Source of the DNA: Candidatus Omnitrophota bacterium
GTDB lineage: Bacteria; Omnitrophota; Gorgyraeia; Pluralincolimonadales; Pluralincolimonadaceae
Assembly (NCBI GenBank): GCA_020061685.1
Contig: JAGUXU010000169.1
Span: forward strand, 1 to 7,030
DNA: 7,030 nt
Direction: 5' to 3'
The translations under genes and the position numbers were made by a program. Position 1 is the first letter of the stretch. Each line of letters opens with the position of its first letter. This document shows, piece after piece, positions 5,717 through 7,030 of this stretch. A model generated the notes under the pieces. That model saw only the letters and a program-made list of their open reading frames with translations. It had not been told where the DNA came from and did no database searches.

Positions 5717-6623
5717 AAAGGCTCACAAAATAATCTACCGTTTTCTTGAGCCCTTCGTCTTGGTTAAATTCCGGCTTGAATCCTAACCTGCCTATTTGAG
5801 ATATATCCGCCATGGAATGCTTCACATCTCCGAGCCTCTCGGGCGCGTAGACTATCTTGGATTTTGAGCCGGTTATCATTATTATCTTACGGGCTAAATC
5901 ATTGATCGTTATTTTCCCCCCGCAAGCCACATTATACACGCCTTCGCCCTTTTCCATCGCGAGCGCATTGGCCCTGACAACGTCCTTGACATACACGAAA
6001 TCCCTTGTCTGAAGGCCGTCGCCAAAAATCGTGATGTCCTTATTTTGTATGGCGTTATGGACGAAGATGGGAATAGCCGCGGCATATTGCGATTTGGGAT
6101 CCTGCCGGGGCCCAAAGACATTAAAATATCTTAGCGACGCCGTCTTAACGCCCCATTCTTTCTGGCATAGATTAAGGTAGTATTCCCCGTCAAGCTTGGT
6201 TACCGCGTAAGGGCTCTTCGGTTCCGGCAGCATCGTTTCTATCTTGGGCACCACCGGGTTATCCCCGTAAATTGCCGCGGAGGAAGACAGGACAACTTTC
6301 TTGACCTTATTCTCCACGGCCGCCTTCAGGACATTAAGCGTCCCGTTAACATTGATATCGACGCAATCAAACGGTTTTAACATGCTCTCGGGTACGCTGA
6401 TCATAGCGGCCAAATGAAAGACATAATCTACTCCTTTGGCTGCCGCGGCAAGAAGCGGGTAATCTGTAACACTGCCTTCGACAAATTTAACGTTGAATTT
6501 CTCTACATTGCGCTTAAAGCCTGTCCTTAAATTGTCCAAGACCACCACTTCGGCCTTCTCGTGAAAATTCTCAACTATATGACTGCCGATGAATCCCGCC
6601 CCGCCCGTAACCAAAACTTTCAT
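5703..6623 (-). CDS. NAD-dependent epimerase/dehydratase, UDP-glucose/UDP-GlcNAc 4-epimerase-like
   Basis: This 306-residue protein is an extended short-chain dehydrogenase of the GalE/WbpP group. The NAD-binding GGAGFIG is at 7-13 and D30 caps strand 2. The active site is complete: S115 in SSSAAIYG, and Y139 with K143 in YAVTK. RYFNVFGPRQDP (164-175), AAAIPIFVHNA and GDGLQTRDFVYVKDV are the sugar-nucleotide domain motifs most like UDP-N-acetylhexosamine/UDP-hexose 4-epimerases. It would interconvert UDP-sugars at C4 in the cytosol, linking sugar use and cell-surface glycan synthesis. The start ATG has AAGGA 8 nt upstream. It is 34 bp after the preceding gene with no terminator visible and overlaps the next gene, so it belongs to the same operon. 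Other sugar-nucleotide substrates are possible. Confidence 0.9.
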   Translation of the reverse strand: MKVLVTGGAGFIGSHIVENFHEKAEVVVLDNLRTGFKRNVEKFNVKFVEGSVTDYPLLAAAAKGVDYVFHLAAMISVPESMLKPFDCVDINVNGTLNVLKAAVENKVKKVVLSSSAAIYGDNPVVPKIETMLPEPKSPYAVTKLDGEYYLNLCQKEWGVKTASLRYFNVFGPRQDPKSQYAAAIPIFVHNAIQNKDITIFGDGLQTRDFVYVKDVVRANALAMEKGEGVYNVACGGKITINDLARKIIMITGSKSKIVYAPERLGDVKHSMADISQIGRLGFKPEFNQDEGLKKTVDYFVSLYEKN

Positions 6624-6657
6624 TTTTAGATTCCTTGTCGAATGGGCCGTCTTTTTC

Positions 6658-7030
6658 CTATTGCGGCTTAGGGGAATACTTATGAGTCACCGGTTTTTCG
6701 GCGGGATCAGGAATAGAATCGAAACTTTCCGCCCATGAAGCCCACATAATATCCACGGCCTCGGAAGCGTTAGTCTCCTTTATATCTTTCCTTGGAACGA
6801 CGCACTCCAGCACCTCCGCCTTATAAGCAATCTTTATTGTCTGGGCGCCGTTAACCTCCTGCCCCCAACCCCAAACGTCCTGCCCCTGCTCTGTGCCCAT
6901 GAATTTCTGTATACAGGTAACGCCCTTATCGATGTAAATCCTGTAATCCGCGCCCATCTTCCAGCCGCCGGCGTTAAAACCGGTAGAGGGATTCTGATCC
7001 GTGTCGAGATAAACATAATACCAGCAGGAA
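6658..7030 (-). CDS. CBM9/DOMON-like domain protein, 3' part only (5' end off the window)
   Basis: The frame is open from the right edge (SCWYYVYLDTDQNPSTGFN) through GADYRIYIDKG, IQKFMGTEQGQDVWGWG, KIAYKAEVLECVVPRKDI and FDSIPDPAEKPVTHKYSPKPQ to a TAG at 6660-6658. It lines up closely, roughly half identical by eye, with residues about 84-200 of the GH20-type enzyme at the other end of the window. Here the protein ends with the domain and has no GH20 part or PEP-CTERM tail after it. What precedes the domain cannot be seen. By analogy with its relatives it is probably secreted and glycan-binding, but that is inference. The epimerase gene follows after a short gap. Confidence 0.8.
   Translation of the reverse strand, partial: SCWYYVYLDTDQNPSTGFNAGGWKMGADYRIYIDKGVTCIQKFMGTEQGQDVWGWGQEVNGAQTIKIAYKAEVLECVVPRKDIKETNASEAVDIMWASWAESFDSIPDPAEKPVTHKYSPKPQ

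Noticed and set aside
1..7030. CRISPR array, tRNA or rRNA genes
   Set aside because: No regularly spaced direct repeats, cloverleaf-like sequences or rRNA segments were seen on either strand.

Overview
All supportable genes lie on the minus strand. They comprise the 3' end of one gene, six further genes (one frameshifted, one cut by the window edge), and several regulatory or repeat structures. The gene content is PEP-CTERM cell-surface sorting, a GH20-type glycosidase with a beta-sandwich domain in front, two Gfo/Idh/MocA oxidoreductases, a sugar-nucleotide epimerase and a GxxExxY cassette. With moderate GC, this fits an uncultured Gram-negative bacterium with an exosortase system, plausibly of the PVC group (Omnitrophota, Lentisphaerota or Kiritimatiellota type). 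The lineage is inference; there is no rRNA or marker gene to fix it.

Reading in the direction of transcription (right to left): 7030-6658 is the C-terminal part of a protein carrying a carbohydrate-binding-like beta-sandwich domain. It is followed without a visible terminator by a GalE/WbpP-like NAD-dependent epimerase (6623-5703). A cytoplasmic CBM9-like protein (5716-5036) overlaps the epimerase end by 14 bp. Between it and the next gene sits an AT-rich cassette of about 430 bp, bounded by imperfect 28-bp inverted repeats. The cassette encodes a GxxExxY (PDDEXK-type) protein broken by a frameshift. Two tandem Gfo/Idh/MocA oxidoreductases follow (4578-3559 and 3540-2548). The operon ends at a pair of inverted REP-like hairpins (2469-2537).

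A new transcription unit then begins with a good sigma70-type promoter (-35 TTGACA, -10 TATCAT) and two LacI-family-style palindromic operators (CTAAAACGTTTTAG and a near copy 46 bp away). It drives a small secreted PEP-CTERM protein (2285-1683). After a long 3' stem-loop (1601-1671) and a perfect 15-bp terminator-like hairpin (1472-1504), a large secreted GH20-type enzyme starts at 1446 and runs off the left edge.

The unifying theme is one beta-sandwich domain (CBM9/DOMON-like, with the signature YLDTDQN..TGF...GADYRIYID) in three different proteins: the right-edge gene, the PEP-CTERM protein and the N-terminus of the GH20-type enzyme. A fourth, more distant CBM9-like protein lies in the operon. 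The likely picture is a carbohydrate-responsive locus. Surface-anchored and secreted proteins would bind and cut a glycan outside the cell, cytoplasmic oxidoreductases and an epimerase would handle the sugars inside, and a LacI-type repressor encoded elsewhere would control at least the PEP-CTERM unit. The substrate cannot be read from the sequence.
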